64,000 bases of DNA, taken from the NCBI RefSeq assembly GCF_001715295.1, contig NZ_MDKB01000002.1, positions 1,572,313 to 1,636,312 on the forward strand, read 5' to 3'. How positions within the stretch are numbered: the first letter of the stretch is position 1; each line of letters opens with the position of its first letter. The notes beneath the pieces were generated by a model. It saw only the letters and a program-made list of their open reading frames with translations. It did not search any database and was not told where the DNA came from. This DNA comes from Streptomyces griseus (lineage in GTDB: Bacteria; Actinomycetota; Actinomycetes; Streptomycetales; Streptomycetaceae). Positions 1-7,956 of this stretch are shown one piece after another. The position numbers were made by a program, and so were the translations under genes.

Positions 1-489
1 TTGTCAATCATGGCCACCCAGATCTTCACCTTGGTCGGCGTCCTGATCGGCGCCTTGACGTCCTACTTCGCAACGACCACGGCTGAACGGGTGAAGTTTC
101 GACGGGAGATGGCCACGCGTTGGGACGAGCGAAAGCTTGATACGTACATCGAGTACCTGTCGTGCATCAAGGAAATCCAGAGGGCTGCCATGGAAGCCGG
201 GCGGGTCCGCGACCAGGGAGCCGACGCGTCCGACCCTTTGAACGAGATGGAGGCCAGCGAGAACAGAAGGTCGATCCTCTTCGAGACCTTCATCCTGCTG
301 AGCAACGAGCAGGCTGCCACCGCTGCTCACACGGTCAACCAGCGGACGTGGGAGCTGCTGCGGATTGCCCGGATCCCCTCAAGTGGGATAGCCGAACTTC
401 GCACGGTTCCGCTGGTGGAGGCCCTCAACGTGCTCCACGAGGCAGCGCGATCCGATCTGACGATATCGAGGAGCGTCCCCGTCCGGTGA
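1..489 (+). CDS. Hypothetical membrane-anchored protein, possibly 5'-truncated
   Basis: I do not recognise this protein. It starts at the window edge with TTG; an in-frame ATG lies at 10, and the true start could be upstream of the window. Residues 4-25 form one hydrophobic segment, followed by a charged, mostly helical cytoplasmic-type region (many Glu and Arg) to residue 162. This looks like a small bitopic membrane protein with a soluble helical tail. It converges on the integrase, with a hairpin between them, so it may be either the chromosomal neighbour of the element or its last gene. Function unknown. Confidence 0.5.
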   Translation: MSIMATQIFTLVGVLIGALTSYFATTTAERVKFRREMATRWDERKLDTYIEYLSCIKEIQRAAMEAGRVRDQGADASDPLNEMEASENRRSILFETFILLSNEQAATAAHTVNQRTWELLRIARIPSSGIAELRTVPLVEALNVLHEAARSDLTISRSVPVR

Positions 490-517
490 AGTCTGCACGC
501 GCCGGGACACGCCGCGA

Positions 518-543
518 CCCCCGACCACGTTCATGGTCAGGGG
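518..543. terminator. Hairpin between convergent genes
   Basis: GACCA (523-527) pairs with TGGTC (534-538) around a 6-nt loop, extended by C-run 518-521 against G-run 540-543 after one mismatch. There is no T-tract, as is common in Streptomyces. It lies between the end of the first gene and the end of int. Its arms resemble the terminator at 18561-18595 beside tRNA-Ser. Confidence 0.5.
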
Positions 544-570
544 CCTGGACCCGGTGGGGGGGCTGCGCCT

Positions 571-1716
571 TCAGTCCGAAGTGGCTTCCACAGCACCGCC
601 GTTCTCGGCGTCCGACCCGCTGAGCCAGAAGTCCGACGCCTTCGCCACCTGGTCGTCGCGACCGGCGACAGGCCGGGCGTAGTGCCGAGTGGTAACGCTC
701 GCGTTCGAGTGCCCGAGCCGGTGCGCGGCGGTCATCACGCCATACCGGTCAGCGACCCACGTCCCGTGTGAGGCGCGGAGATCGTGCGGCGTGACGTCGG
801 TGAGCCCGGCAGCCGCCACGGCGGGATCGAAGTACGCCTTGCGCCACTGGTTGTAGCGCAGAGGCTTGCCGCCGGGCGTGACGAAGAGGAGAGCGTCCTC
901 CGCACCCGACAGCGTCTCCAGGTGCCGGCCGATCCGCGCCGCGAGTGACGGCCCGATCCGCAGGACCCGCTTCTGATGGGACTTGGGAGTGTCGAAGACC
1001 AGGGTGCCGTTCGCTTCGGCCAGGTTCTCATCTACGAGGACCAGGCCACCGGACACATCGATGTCCGCTCGCCGCAACGCGAACGCCTCCCCGACCCGCA
1101 GACCCGCGTAGGCGAGCAAGGAGATCAGCAGGTCATGCGGTTTCGTCGCGCTCCGCACAATCCATGAGGCTTCCAGCGGGGTGAGGATGTGCGGCTCGGT
1201 CTGCGGCATGCGGGGCAGCTTCACGCCCCTGCACGGGGTCTGCCCGATCATCTCGTTGTCGACGGCCGCCCGCATGATCTGCGAGAGCACCCGGTAGGCC
1301 TGCCTGATCCGCGAGGCGCTGAGACCACGGGTCTTCATCGCACCGACCCATTCGACGATGGTGATCGGCCGAAGGCTGGAAAGCTCACGATCACCGAGCG
1401 CCGGAACGATCAGCGAGTTGATCAGGGATCGGTACGAGGCCTGTGTCTTGTGCTTGAGCTGCGGGGAGACCGCGGTGAGCCATCGTGCCGACCAATCGCG
1501 GACGGTGGTCCGTCCCTCGGCGGGGTCGAGCCAGCGGCCCTCCTCCATCTCGATTCGCTTCCGTGCCAGCCAGCGATCGGCGTCCGTCGTTGTCGCGAAT
1601 GTCTGATCAGCGGCACGCAGCACGCCATCAGGCCCCGGATACCGAGCCTGGAACCGGCCGGACGGCAGCTTACGGATCCGCCCGAAGGCGCGTCGGGACT
1701 TACGCTTGGCGGCCAT
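571..1716 (-). CDS. int: Tyrosine site-specific integrase
   Basis: Integrates and excises the element at its chromosomal attachment site. The 381-residue protein has the usual layout: an N-terminal AP2-like arm-binding segment (1-65), a SAM-like core-binding domain (about 70-160) and a catalytic domain (about 175-355). Catalytic residues are visible: Arg207 in AGLRVGE, a Lys near 245, His311 and Arg314 in HDLR, His336 in LGHS and nucleophile Tyr346. The ATG overlaps the xis stop codon by one base (TGATG), so the two are translationally coupled. Length and motifs are intact and the gene looks functional. Placement after xis and rep matches pSAM2. Confidence 0.95.
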   Translation of the reverse strand: MAAKRKSRRAFGRIRKLPSGRFQARYPGPDGVLRAADQTFATTTDADRWLARKRIEMEEGRWLDPAEGRTTVRDWSARWLTAVSPQLKHKTQASYRSLINSLIVPALGDRELSSLRPITIVEWVGAMKTRGLSASRIRQAYRVLSQIMRAAVDNEMIGQTPCRGVKLPRMPQTEPHILTPLEASWIVRSATKPHDLLISLLAYAGLRVGEAFALRRADIDVSGGLVLVDENLAEANGTLVFDTPKSHQKRVLRIGPSLAARIGRHLETLSGAEDALLFVTPGGKPLRYNQWRKAYFDPAVAAAGLTDVTPHDLRASHGTWVADRYGVMTAAHRLGHSNASVTTRHYARPVAGRDDQVAKASDFWLSGSDAENGGAVEATSD

Positions 1717-1946
1717 CAGGCAGCCCTCCGGTACGAGTACGCCGAGGCGGGCCGCAGGACGATCGGCGCCACCGTGTGGGCACTGACGTACTCCTCCACG
1801 GCACTCTCGGGGATGCGGACGTGTCGGCCGACCTTGACGAACGTGATGCGGCGTTCCTCGATGAGCCGGCGAGGGAAGCGGAGACCGGTGCCGAGGCGTT
1901 CGGCGACCTGGTGCACGGTGAGCAGTCGGTCTGCCACGGTCACCAC
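1716..1946 (-). CDS. xis: Excisionase (Xis), MerR-like winged HTH
   Basis: A 76-residue DNA-binding protein. Residues 6-60 form the helix-turn-helix/excisionase fold: a TVHQVAERLG helix, then a basic segment and VGRHVRIPESAVEEYV, the wing and last helix typical of excisionases. It would bind near the attachment site and direct Int towards excision. It starts 6 bases inside the end of rep and its stop overlaps the int start, so rep, xis and int form one coupled unit as in pSAM2. Basic residues near 24-35 (LRFPRRLIEERR) fit DNA contact. Confidence 0.88.
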   Translation of the reverse strand: MVTVADRLLTVHQVAERLGTGLRFPRRLIEERRITFVKVGRHVRIPESAVEEYVSAHTVAPIVLRPASAYSYRRAA

Positions 1947-3355
1947 TCCCCCTCGTCGGTAGTGCGCTCCTTCAGTGCGTCGCGGGCGGTCTCGCGGTTG
2001 GTCTGGAGGTCACGGGCGATGGTGGCGGCGAGAGCGCCTTCGCCGGGGGTGTGCCCGTGGCCGACGTACTGCCAGTCCGTCAGGACGAGGACAGTGTCAG
2101 GTTCACGGTCGGCCAGGCCGAGGACGGTCGCTTCCTGTGAAGCGCGGTAGTCGGCGCGTTCCTGGCGGAGGGCACCGAGGGTGGTCGAGTACGTGCGGGA
2201 CTTGGACGAGAAGTGGCCGCGAAAGCCGAGCATGTGCGCCCAGGCCCAGAGGCGCCGGTCCGGATAGAGGCTGTCGAGCTCACGGCATACGGTGATGAGT
2301 CGGCGGGTGTGAACGGGAACGCGGTGGCGGTCAAGTTCGGCGAGTTCACCGATACGGCGGTCCAGGGTGCCGGTGTTCTCGGCGGCTTTGGTGGCGTACT
2401 TGGCCACGTACGAGGCGACAGCCTGTTCGGTGACATCTGAACCGTCGCCGAAAGCCTTGACCGGGCGGACGTCGAGCTGTCGGCCCCACCGGAAGGTCCG
2501 GGCCGGCTGTTCACCGGCAGCCGGGACGGAGACCGACGTGTACGAGTGCGCGGCTGCGGCGCGTATCGCGTCGGTGAGGAGATCAACGGTGGCCCAAGAG
2601 GGCGGCGGCGTACGAGGTCCCTCGGGGCCGTCGAGACGTACGACAGCGTGGAAGTGGAGGGCTCCGCGCTTCTGGAATTCGGCGACCTTGCCGAAGGAGA
2701 CGCGGAGATGGTCGCCCAGCTCACGGCGTGGGATGCCCGTGTGGATGGCGAGTTCGCGGCGGAGTCGGGTGGTGAAACGCTGCCAGAGCTCCCCGGCGTG
2801 GTTGTTGAAGAGCACGGCGCCCGCGTAGTCGTAGGTCTCCGGATCAAGGGCGGAGCCCAGGTCCCCGGAGTCCGAGGCGTGCGCGATGCCGCAACGGCAG
2901 GTGCCCCGGTCGGGTCGGTTGTGGACAGGGCCGAACGAGGGTGCGGTGAGGGTGGCGAAGACGCGCGGGTGGTCGCGTACGGCGGCGGTGATGTCGCGGC
3001 GGTCGTCTCCGGCGAGGCCAGCGCGGATCAGGTGGTAGGTGTCGCCCGCGTAGGTCCAGGCGCAGGAAGGACAGCGGGAGGCGCGGCGGTTGCCACAGGC
3101 GATACGAAGGCGTCCGCCCGGCTCGTACGCGGTCGAGTAGCGGTGCAGGGTCTCGCCGGTGGTCTTGTCCTTGTGGGTTACCCAGCCGCTCAGATGGACG
3201 GGGTCGGCACAGCCGCCGGTGCGGCGGATCTGGTCCTCCCAGCGGGTGTAGTCGGAGGCCGAGGCCACCCGGAGGACGTCCCCGAGGACGGTCGGGTCGA
3301 GCTGTGGGGCGGGCATGGACCGCTTCTCTTTCGAGGGTGAGGGCCGGTGGGCCAT
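1940..3355 (-). CDS. repSA: RepSA-type rolling-circle replication initiator
   Basis: Nicks the double-strand origin to start rolling-circle replication of the excised element. The 471-residue protein carries the hallmarks of the actinobacterial RepSA group: an N-terminal cysteine cluster (C87, C95, C98, then C153, C155), motif FATLTAPSFG near 133-142, the metal-binding HUH motif HFHAVV (H234, H236), and the catalytic tyrosine motif YVAKYATK (Tyr316/Tyr320). The ATG at 3355 is preceded by GGAAGGA. A second ATG at 3316 is possible but has a weaker ribosome site. Xis begins inside its 3' end. Confidence 0.92.
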   Translation of the reverse strand: MAHRPSPSKEKRSMPAPQLDPTVLGDVLRVASASDYTRWEDQIRRTGGCADPVHLSGWVTHKDKTTGETLHRYSTAYEPGGRLRIACGNRRASRCPSCAWTYAGDTYHLIRAGLAGDDRRDITAAVRDHPRVFATLTAPSFGPVHNRPDRGTCRCGIAHASDSGDLGSALDPETYDYAGAVLFNNHAGELWQRFTTRLRRELAIHTGIPRRELGDHLRVSFGKVAEFQKRGALHFHAVVRLDGPEGPRTPPPSWATVDLLTDAIRAAAAHSYTSVSVPAAGEQPARTFRWGRQLDVRPVKAFGDGSDVTEQAVASYVAKYATKAAENTGTLDRRIGELAELDRHRVPVHTRRLITVCRELDSLYPDRRLWAWAHMLGFRGHFSSKSRTYSTTLGALRQERADYRASQEATVLGLADREPDTVLVLTDWQYVGHGHTPGEGALAATIARDLQTNRETARDALKERTTDEGEW

Positions 3356-3446
3356 GCTGGGGGTTCCTTCCGGTTGCGAGATCGATCGGTGGGCACGGCT
3401 CCCGGGCGGCGGATGCTTGGCGGTATCGAGGCCGCCCGGGGGCCGG

Positions 3447-3761
3447 TCAGCGGCGTTTGGCGTCGGACGCGATCAGGGATCGCAGGACGACCGTGCAGAC
3501 CGCGACCGAGGCACTGGTGACGGCGACCGCCAGGAGCAGCGAGACCAGGACGGTGCCGACGACCAGGACGACGGCAGTGCCGGCACCGACGAGCGCGACC
3601 GCGGTGCCTGGGGTGAGCTGTACGACCGGACGGGACGGCTCAGGGGCGGCGGCGGGTGCCGGGGCAGGCGTGCCCGGCGTGATGGTGGTCGGCTGGACGA
3701 CGGCGGGCGGGGTGACCAGGCCCGAGGGCTGCGGCATGGTCGGGATCTTGGGCTGGAACAT
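3447..3761 (-). CDS. SpdD-like spread protein, Pro-rich with membrane segments
   Basis: A 104-residue protein with a Pro/Ala/Thr-rich N-terminal half (1-48) and a long hydrophobic region (52-90, probably two membrane passes), ending in a short basic tail. Small hydrophobic Spd proteins help AICEs spread from the entry point through the recipient mycelium. Position between rep and the tra gene, size and composition match SpdD of pSAM2-like elements; assignment rests on context and composition more than on a catalytic motif. Confidence 0.75.
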   Translation of the reverse strand: MFQPKIPTMPQPSGLVTPPAVVQPTTITPGTPAPAPAAAPEPSRPVVQLTPGTAVALVGAGTAVVLVVGTVLVSLLLAVAVTSASVAVCTVVLRSLIASDAKRR

Positions 3762-3788
3762 GGGTGGTTCTCCTCTCCCGGGCGCGGG

Positions 3789-3944
3789 CTACTTGACGGC
3801 GGTGTCGATGACGGAGGCGAAGAGGCTGTCGGCGAGGAGGTAGCCGCCGAGGAGGAGCACGCAGATCAGCCACGCCGGCGGACGGAAGAGCTTGATGCCG
3901 AGGTAGCCGACGACCAGCAGGGCGATCCAGAGGGGGACGTCCAT
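3789..3944 (-). CDS. Small integral membrane protein (spread locus)
   Basis: A 51-codon reading frame starting ATG at 3944, with GGAG about 9 bases upstream. The product is almost entirely hydrophobic: one membrane segment at residues 5-19, a short RPP turn, then a second at 24-38. It lies between the SpdD-like gene and the mobile-element transfer gene, with gaps of 27 and 12 bases, so it belongs to the same spread operon. It is probably the third Spd-type component; no family assignment is possible from sequence alone. Confidence 0.75.
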   Translation of the reverse strand: MDVPLWIALLVVGYLGIKLFRPPAWLICVLLLGGYLLADSLFASVIDTAVK

Positions 3945-3956
3945 GGACGCTGTCTC

Positions 3957-4148
3957 CTAACGGACGGTGCAGCGATGGGTACGGGCGGCGAGTTGGGCGG
4001 CGGTCCGGCTGGAGTAGTCGGCGGACCAGCCGCAGCGGTCGGCCGTGCAGACGGCGGCGTGGGCGGTGCGGCCGGTGCGGTCGCGGTGGGTGCCGATCTG
4101 CACGGGGCCGATTCGCATCACGGAGTGGAAGCTGTCGCGGGCGGGCAT
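3957..4148 (-). CDS. Small mobile-element transfer protein
   Basis: A 63-residue basic protein with two cysteines spaced CTADRCGW and a third Cys near the C-terminus, which could form a small metal or disulfide knuckle. Proteins of this size and pattern recur in Streptomyces AICEs between spd genes and are generally annotated as mobile element transfer proteins; the mechanism is not known to me. The gaps to the genes before and after are 5 and 12 bases, consistent with operon membership. Confidence 0.75.
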   Translation of the reverse strand: MPARDSFHSVMRIGPVQIGTHRDRTGRTAHAAVCTADRCGWSADYSSRTAAQLAARTHRCTVR

Positions 4149-4153
4149 GCCGG

Positions 4154-4339
4154 TCAGCCCCTGTCGGTCGTCGGGTCGGTGTACTGGGTGCGGATGCTGC
4201 GGGCGGTGGCCGGGTCGTCGACGCGCCGTGCGGCTTCCTCGGCGAGCAGGTGGGCGGGGTACGGACGTCCGGCTGCGGCCATCTCACGCGCTCCGTCGAG
4301 GTAGTCGGCCACGGTCAGGCCGGCGGGATCGTGGGTCAT
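4154..4339 (-). CDS. Small hypothetical protein of the spread operon
   Basis: A 61-residue acidic-basic soluble protein (MTHDPAGLTVADYLDG...), probably two helices, no membrane segment. A GAGGAG ribosome site precedes the ATG closely. It sits between the DUF2637 gene and the transfer protein with short gaps. Unrecognised; I infer a role in transfer or its control only from location. Confidence 0.65.
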   Translation of the reverse strand: MTHDPAGLTVADYLDGAREMAAAGRPYPAHLLAEEAARRVDDPATARSIRTQYTDPTTDRG

Positions 4340-4357
4340 CTCAGTTCTCCTCTGCGG

Positions 4358-5023
4358 TCAGCTGAGGCGGGCAGCGATGGCATCGGCGAGGTGGGGCGGA
4401 ACGCCGAGGCGGGAGCGGAGGGTGTCGGTGTCGATCGGTGATCCGGTACGGGTGCGGTACTCGTCGGCGACCTTGCGGGCGTGGTCGATCAGCACGGCGG
4501 GAACTGGCGTATCCGGGGACGGGGCCGGTGGCGAGGACAGGGCCGTTGTCGCAGGGAGTTCATCGGCCGGGGATGAGGTCGGGGCGGCGTCAGGCACACG
4601 CGTCGGCCCGACGTCCTTTGCCTCCGTGACGGCGGCTGGAGGAACCGGCTCCGGCTTCCCCGACGAGTGGGCGAGGAGAGTGCCACCGAGGAAGGCGAGT
4701 GCGGGCCATCCGGCGATGCCGAGCCGGAGCAGGGCCGGCGGGTCGGCCAGGTCGAGGAACCCGGCGGTGGCGACGTTGGCGCCGAGCGACGCGAACAGGG
4801 CGATCAGGAACCAGCACCAGGCCAATCGGGACGGGCCCTCACTGCGCAGCCGACGCCAGGAGGCGACAAGGAGCAGGTCGACGCTGACCGGGTAGGCCCA
4901 TGCCTTCCAGCCGTCCTGTCCGGCCGCGGCCGCGAGGTCGTGCAGGTGGGCGAAGGACAGAGCTCCGGCGATGACCGCCTGGATCAACACCGCGTCGATC
5001 CGGAGACCGTGCCGGGCGCCCAT
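4358..5023 (-). CDS. spdB: DUF2637 (SpdB-like) membrane protein
   Basis: A 221-residue protein with four hydrophobic segments (about 11-30, 42-55, 66-85 and 100-118) and a soluble C-terminal tail that is Pro/Ala/Thr-rich (120-185) before a final helical stretch. The N-terminal pattern, ending in PALAFLGGTLLAHS, is that of DUF2637/SpdB proteins, which accompany TraB/TraSA in actinomycete conjugation. SpdB-type proteins bind DNA or peptidoglycan in studied plasmids and support spreading. The ATG overlaps the stop of the upstream gene by one base (TGATG). Confidence 0.85.
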   Translation of the reverse strand: MGARHGLRIDAVLIQAVIAGALSFAHLHDLAAAAGQDGWKAWAYPVSVDLLLVASWRRLRSEGPSRLAWCWFLIALFASLGANVATAGFLDLADPPALLRLGIAGWPALAFLGGTLLAHSSGKPEPVPPAAVTEAKDVGPTRVPDAAPTSSPADELPATTALSSPPAPSPDTPVPAVLIDHARKVADEYRTRTGSPIDTDTLRSRLGVPPHLADAIAARLS

Positions 5024-5205
5024 CAGGAGTCCTCAGCGGGGTCGGAGCCGTCCGGGAACGTGCCCGGCGGCTCCGGCAGCGACACGGCGAGGGCCTGGCT
5101 GACGACGTCCACGAAGTCGAGGTCGGCGCCGGCCATGTCGGCGTACAGAGCGAGTTGGCCGAGCAGAAGCACGGTCCGGGCGAAGTCCTCGCAGTCGGGG
5201 CACAT
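5023..5205 (-). CDS. Small hypothetical protein with CPDC motif
   Basis: A 60-residue protein beginning MCPDC. I chose the ATG at 5205, not the in-frame one at 5229, because GAAGGGAG stands 7-8 bases ahead of it. Apart from the N-terminal CxxC it is an amphipathic helical protein (AGADLDFVDVVSQALAVSL). It is translationally coupled to the DUF2637 gene. Function unknown; the operon position suggests a conjugation accessory protein. Confidence 0.7.
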   Translation of the reverse strand: MCPDCEDFARTVLLLGQLALYADMAGADLDFVDVVSQALAVSLPEPPGTFPDGSDPAEDS

Positions 5206-5284
5206 GGCGGTTCTCCCTTCTTTGGGCATGGCGGTGGTAGGGACTCGGCGCGAAGACGGTCACGCCTACCGGTGGGGGGAGAGA

Positions 5285-6637
5285 TCAGGCGGTGGCCGGA
5301 GAGGCCTTCGCTGATGGCACAAGGTCGGTGGCGGTGCCGGTGGTGGGCCGGAAAGGGGCCAGCTCTGGCAGGTCCGGTGCCCTGTCGGCGTACCGGTTGC
5401 AGAGGTTCACGGCCTGGCGGAGCGAGGTGTGCGGAGCGCGAATGCGGTGCCAACCGCCGGACGCGTCTCCCGCGATGGCGAGGCCTCGCAGTTCGGCGGG
5501 AATCTGGATGGCGGCGAGGACCGCGTCCGGGGAGATGTCGCCGAAGGCCATGTTGGCAGAGGTCTCGTCGTTGAGACGGTGGGCGGTGCGGCCGGTGAGT
5601 TGGGCGCGAAGCATGGTGATGCCCTTGCCGAGTTCGGAGCCGAAGCGCTGTCCGCAGATTTCGAGGTAGATACCGGCGGCGCGGCCGAGCTGCGCGAGAC
5701 GGACCAGGGCGGTGATGATGCGGTCCCGTCGCCTCTCCTCCTCCTTCGTTGCGTACAGGGCGAGTTCGGCCACCTCGTCGACCAGGACGACGACGGGGGT
5801 CGGGCGGAGCTCATCAGGCAGGTCCCAGATGTCGGCGGCGATCTCCGCGTCCGGCACATCGACGGTGATGCGCTGCTGGGTACGGATGAGGCGGTAGACG
5901 TCCGCCATCCGCGCCACGAGTGCATCGAGGAGTTCGGCGGCGGTGTCCGGGCTGTCGGCCAGCGCTGAGAACCGGCGGGCCAGCGGGAAGAGCTCGACCC
6001 CTTGCTTGCAGTCGATGCCGACGAGGGCGACGTCCAGAGGTGCAAGGCCGGCGACCAGGTTGCGTTGGTAGACCGACTTGCCGGACTCCGTGGCGCCGAG
6101 GGTGAGGGCGTGAGGTATCGCGCGGTAGTCGCGGTAGTGCACCGCCCCGTCCTCCCGAAGGGCGACCGGTACCCGCATCGCCCGGGTCTCCGTCTCAGCA
6201 GGCATCTGCACCCGCTTGAGCACGTCGTATCCGGTCATTCGCACCTCGACGACCCCAGACCGCACCTCACGCGAGGTCACGCCGAACATCGAGAACGAGT
6301 GCCGAAGCCGGTCCGAGGCCGCAGCGATGTCGAAGATGTCCTGGCCGGGACGGAGCTTGAGTCGGAGGACCAGGCCGGTGCGAGTCGGCCGCAGTCGCCG
6401 GATACGCGGTGGGCGGGGCTCAGGTATCGGCCGGTTGGTGGCCCGAGCCAGAGATAACCGCCATCGCGCCGGCGGAACGGTCAACCCGCACGCGTCCATG
6501 ACCGAGCGGTACCGGACCAAGACCCGCAGTGCGGCCAGGGTGGCCCCGAAGGCCAGCCAGTACCAGGCGGGCAGCCGCCACCGCAGGAGACCCGCAGCGG
6601 CGACGACCAGCACCAGAGCGACCGTGAAGGCGGTCAT
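5285..6637 (-). CDS. traSA: TraSA, FtsK/SpoIIIE-type conjugal DNA translocase
   Basis: The motor that moves double-stranded element DNA between hyphae. The 450-residue protein (ATG 6637; the longer frame to 6745 overlaps the upstream gene) has two membrane segments at 4-18 and 24-43. After these come a linker and an FtsK-like AAA+ ATPase with Walker A GATESGKS (181-188), Walker B VVVLVDEVAE (281-290) and GRAAGIYLEICGQR, where the family has the Q-R sensor. It starts two bases after the 119-codon gene, so they are coupled. Streptomyces transfer needs only this protein plus a cis-acting locus. Confidence 0.93.
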   Translation of the reverse strand: MTAFTVALVLVVAAAGLLRWRLPAWYWLAFGATLAALRVLVRYRSVMDACGLTVPPARWRLSLARATNRPIPEPRPPRIRRLRPTRTGLVLRLKLRPGQDIFDIAAASDRLRHSFSMFGVTSREVRSGVVEVRMTGYDVLKRVQMPAETETRAMRVPVALREDGAVHYRDYRAIPHALTLGATESGKSVYQRNLVAGLAPLDVALVGIDCKQGVELFPLARRFSALADSPDTAAELLDALVARMADVYRLIRTQQRITVDVPDAEIAADIWDLPDELRPTPVVVLVDEVAELALYATKEEERRRDRIITALVRLAQLGRAAGIYLEICGQRFGSELGKGITMLRAQLTGRTAHRLNDETSANMAFGDISPDAVLAAIQIPAELRGLAIAGDASGGWHRIRAPHTSLRQAVNLCNRYADRAPDLPELAPFRPTTGTATDLVPSAKASPATA

Positions 6638-6639
6638 GA

Positions 6640-6999
6640 TCAGGCCGCCTTCGACCCTGCGGTGGCGACGTCGGCGAGCGAGGTGACCGCGACCGCGCGG
6701 AACGCGATGCCATGCCGCCGCTGACCGTTGAAGTCGTTCTCCCACGGACGGGCGACCAGGCCGGTGAGCGCGACCGGCGTGCCCATGGACAGCTCACCGG
6801 TGATCCCGGGCTCCGGAACGGTGACGGACAGGATCTCCACCTCCTCGTTCGCCGCGAACATCACGTCCACGGTCATGAGCTGAGCACCGGTCTCCGTGTC
6901 GGTGGCGACCTCACCGGTGCGGCGGTCACGGACCTTGACCTGCGGAGTCTTGGCGACCATCACGACAGCGCTGGAGGTGTCGACGGGAATCTGACGCAC
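6640..6999 (-). CDS. Conserved AICE hypothetical upstream of tra, beta-rich
   Basis: A 119-residue protein starting GTG at 6999 with GAGGAG 8 bases upstream. It is rich in beta-strand patterns (VVMVAKTPQVKVRDRRTGE, VEILSVTVPEPGI, GTPVALTGLVARPWE, GIAFRAVAV), which resembles a small OB-fold, so single-strand DNA binding is a possible but unproven role. It is the first gene of the leftward tra-spd-rep-int transcript, and two KorSA-type operators lie directly upstream. Confidence 0.8.
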   Translation of the reverse strand: MRQIPVDTSSAVVMVAKTPQVKVRDRRTGEVATDTETGAQLMTVDVMFAANEEVEILSVTVPEPGITGELSMGTPVALTGLVARPWENDFNGQRRHGIAFRAVAVTSLADVATAGSKAA

Positions 7000-7032
7000 A
7001 GCAGATCACTCCTCTATAGATGCTGAACTCCG

Positions 7033-7052
7033 TCACTCATGTATATGAGTGA
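7033..7052. promoter_or_regulatory. KorSA operator O1
   Basis: Inverted repeat TCACTCATGTATATGAGTGA: 8-bp arms TCACTCAT/ATGAGTGA around GTAT. It lies 34 bases upstream of the GTG at 6999, overlapping the likely promoter of the tra operon. The same pattern recurs at 7069 and 7937. Confidence 0.75.
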
Positions 7053-7068
7053 CATGAAGAAGAGTGCA

Positions 7069-7088
7069 TGACTCCTGTACATGAGTCA
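7069..7088. promoter_or_regulatory. KorSA operator O2
   Basis: TGACTCCTGTACATGAGTCA, an imperfect palindrome sharing the TGACTC...GAGTCA arms and TGTACA core with O1 and O3. Its centre is 36 bp from the centre of O1. It lies between the repressor stop codon and O1. Confidence 0.75.
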
Positions 7089-7138
7089 ACCCGCCGCGAA
7101 GAAGAACTCGCGACGGGTTGCGGGGAGTTGAGCGGCCG

Positions 7139-7918
7139 TCAGTCGTCGGCAGGGATCCGGTACTCGAAAACGAACTGGTCAGCGGCCATGAGCGTGTCGC
7201 ACACCTCGACCACCCGACCCGCGGTCGTACGGGCCTCCCGGATCAGGTGGACCACGGGCGCACCGGGGCTGAGCGCCAGTTCCGACGCCTCCGACTTCGA
7301 GGCCGGGCGCGCTTGCAGCGTCTCGACGAACTCCGCGAACTCATGCCCGTGATCTTCGAGTCGGGCATAGATGCCACCGCCCCCGGGGTTCTCGGCGAAC
7401 AGCTCGGGGATCTCCTTCACCACGTCCCAGGGCAGGTACGACGAGGCGGTTTCCACCGGGGTGCCGTTGCGGAAGTAGAGGCGCCGGCGGGCCAACACCT
7501 GCGTACCGGCGGGAACGCCGAGGCGCTCGGCGGCGTCCTCGGGCGCGTCCATGGGACCGATGTAGAGGACGCTGACTTTGGCAGTGGCGCCGGACTGTGC
7601 GGACTCCGCGAGGTAGGCGGCCTGGCCCCCTTGCCGGAGCGAGCGCCGGAACCGGTCGGAGGAGCGGTGCCGTACGGGGGGCCGGTTCTTCACGATCGAG
7701 CCCTTGCCGTGCCTGGTCTCGACGAGCCCACTCGCCCGTACCTCGACCATGGCCTTACGGATCGTCCCGCCGGAGACGCCGTAGCGGTCCACCAGCTCGG
7801 ATTCGCTCGGCACCATGTCGCCGGCTTTGAGAACCCCCGCCCGGATCTGCTGCACGAGGTCATCAGCGATCTGCACATATCGAGGACCGGAACCGGCCCC
7901 TCCCGCCGCAGTTCCCAT
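7139..7918 (-). CDS. korSA: KorSA-like GntR/HutC repressor of the element
   Basis: Transcriptional repressor that keeps transfer and excision genes silent. I chose ATG 7918 (259 residues) because GGAAGGA lies just ahead of it; the longer ATG at 7957 would put the start inside an operator. The N-terminal winged HTH (about 13-75) shows YVQIADDLVQQIRAGVL and GVSGGTIRKAMVEV, followed by the UTRA ligand-binding domain (about 90-255), typical of the HutC branch. KorSA of pSAM2 represses its own gene and the pra activator gene. Three matching 20-bp palindromes flank this gene, supporting the same circuit. Confidence 0.87.
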   Translation of the reverse strand: MGTAAGGAGSGPRYVQIADDLVQQIRAGVLKAGDMVPSESELVDRYGVSGGTIRKAMVEVRASGLVETRHGKGSIVKNRPPVRHRSSDRFRRSLRQGGQAAYLAESAQSGATAKVSVLYIGPMDAPEDAAERLGVPAGTQVLARRRLYFRNGTPVETASSYLPWDVVKEIPELFAENPGGGGIYARLEDHGHEFAEFVETLQARPASKSEASELALSPGAPVVHLIREARTTAGRVVEVCDTLMAADQFVFEYRIPADD

Positions 7919-7936
7919 AGTCCTTCCCTGCCTCCT

Positions 7937-7956
7937 ATGCTCCTCTACATGAGTCA
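7937..7956. promoter_or_regulatory. KorSA operator O3 in the divergent promoter
   Basis: ATGCTCCTCTACATGAGTCA matches O2 at 16 of 20 positions. It sits upstream of korSA and overlaps the start codon (7949) of the divergent NUDIX gene, so one bound dimer would cover both promoters. Confidence 0.65.

Noticed and set aside
490-570. Search for a copy of the tRNA-Ser 3' end (attL) beside int
   Set aside because: Only CGGTGGG is shared; too short to call an attachment repeat, so attL is not annotated.
2080-2847. Large antisense and alternate-frame ORFs over rep, cydCD, copCD and others
   Set aside because: Typical shadow frames of high-GC coding DNA; compositions rich in Arg, Pro, Ser and Gly with no motifs.
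5285-6745. Longer start for the TraSA gene at 6745
   Set aside because: It would overlap the upstream gene by more than 100 bases and adds an Arg-rich segment unlike the family; ATG 6637 is coupled directly to the upstream stop.
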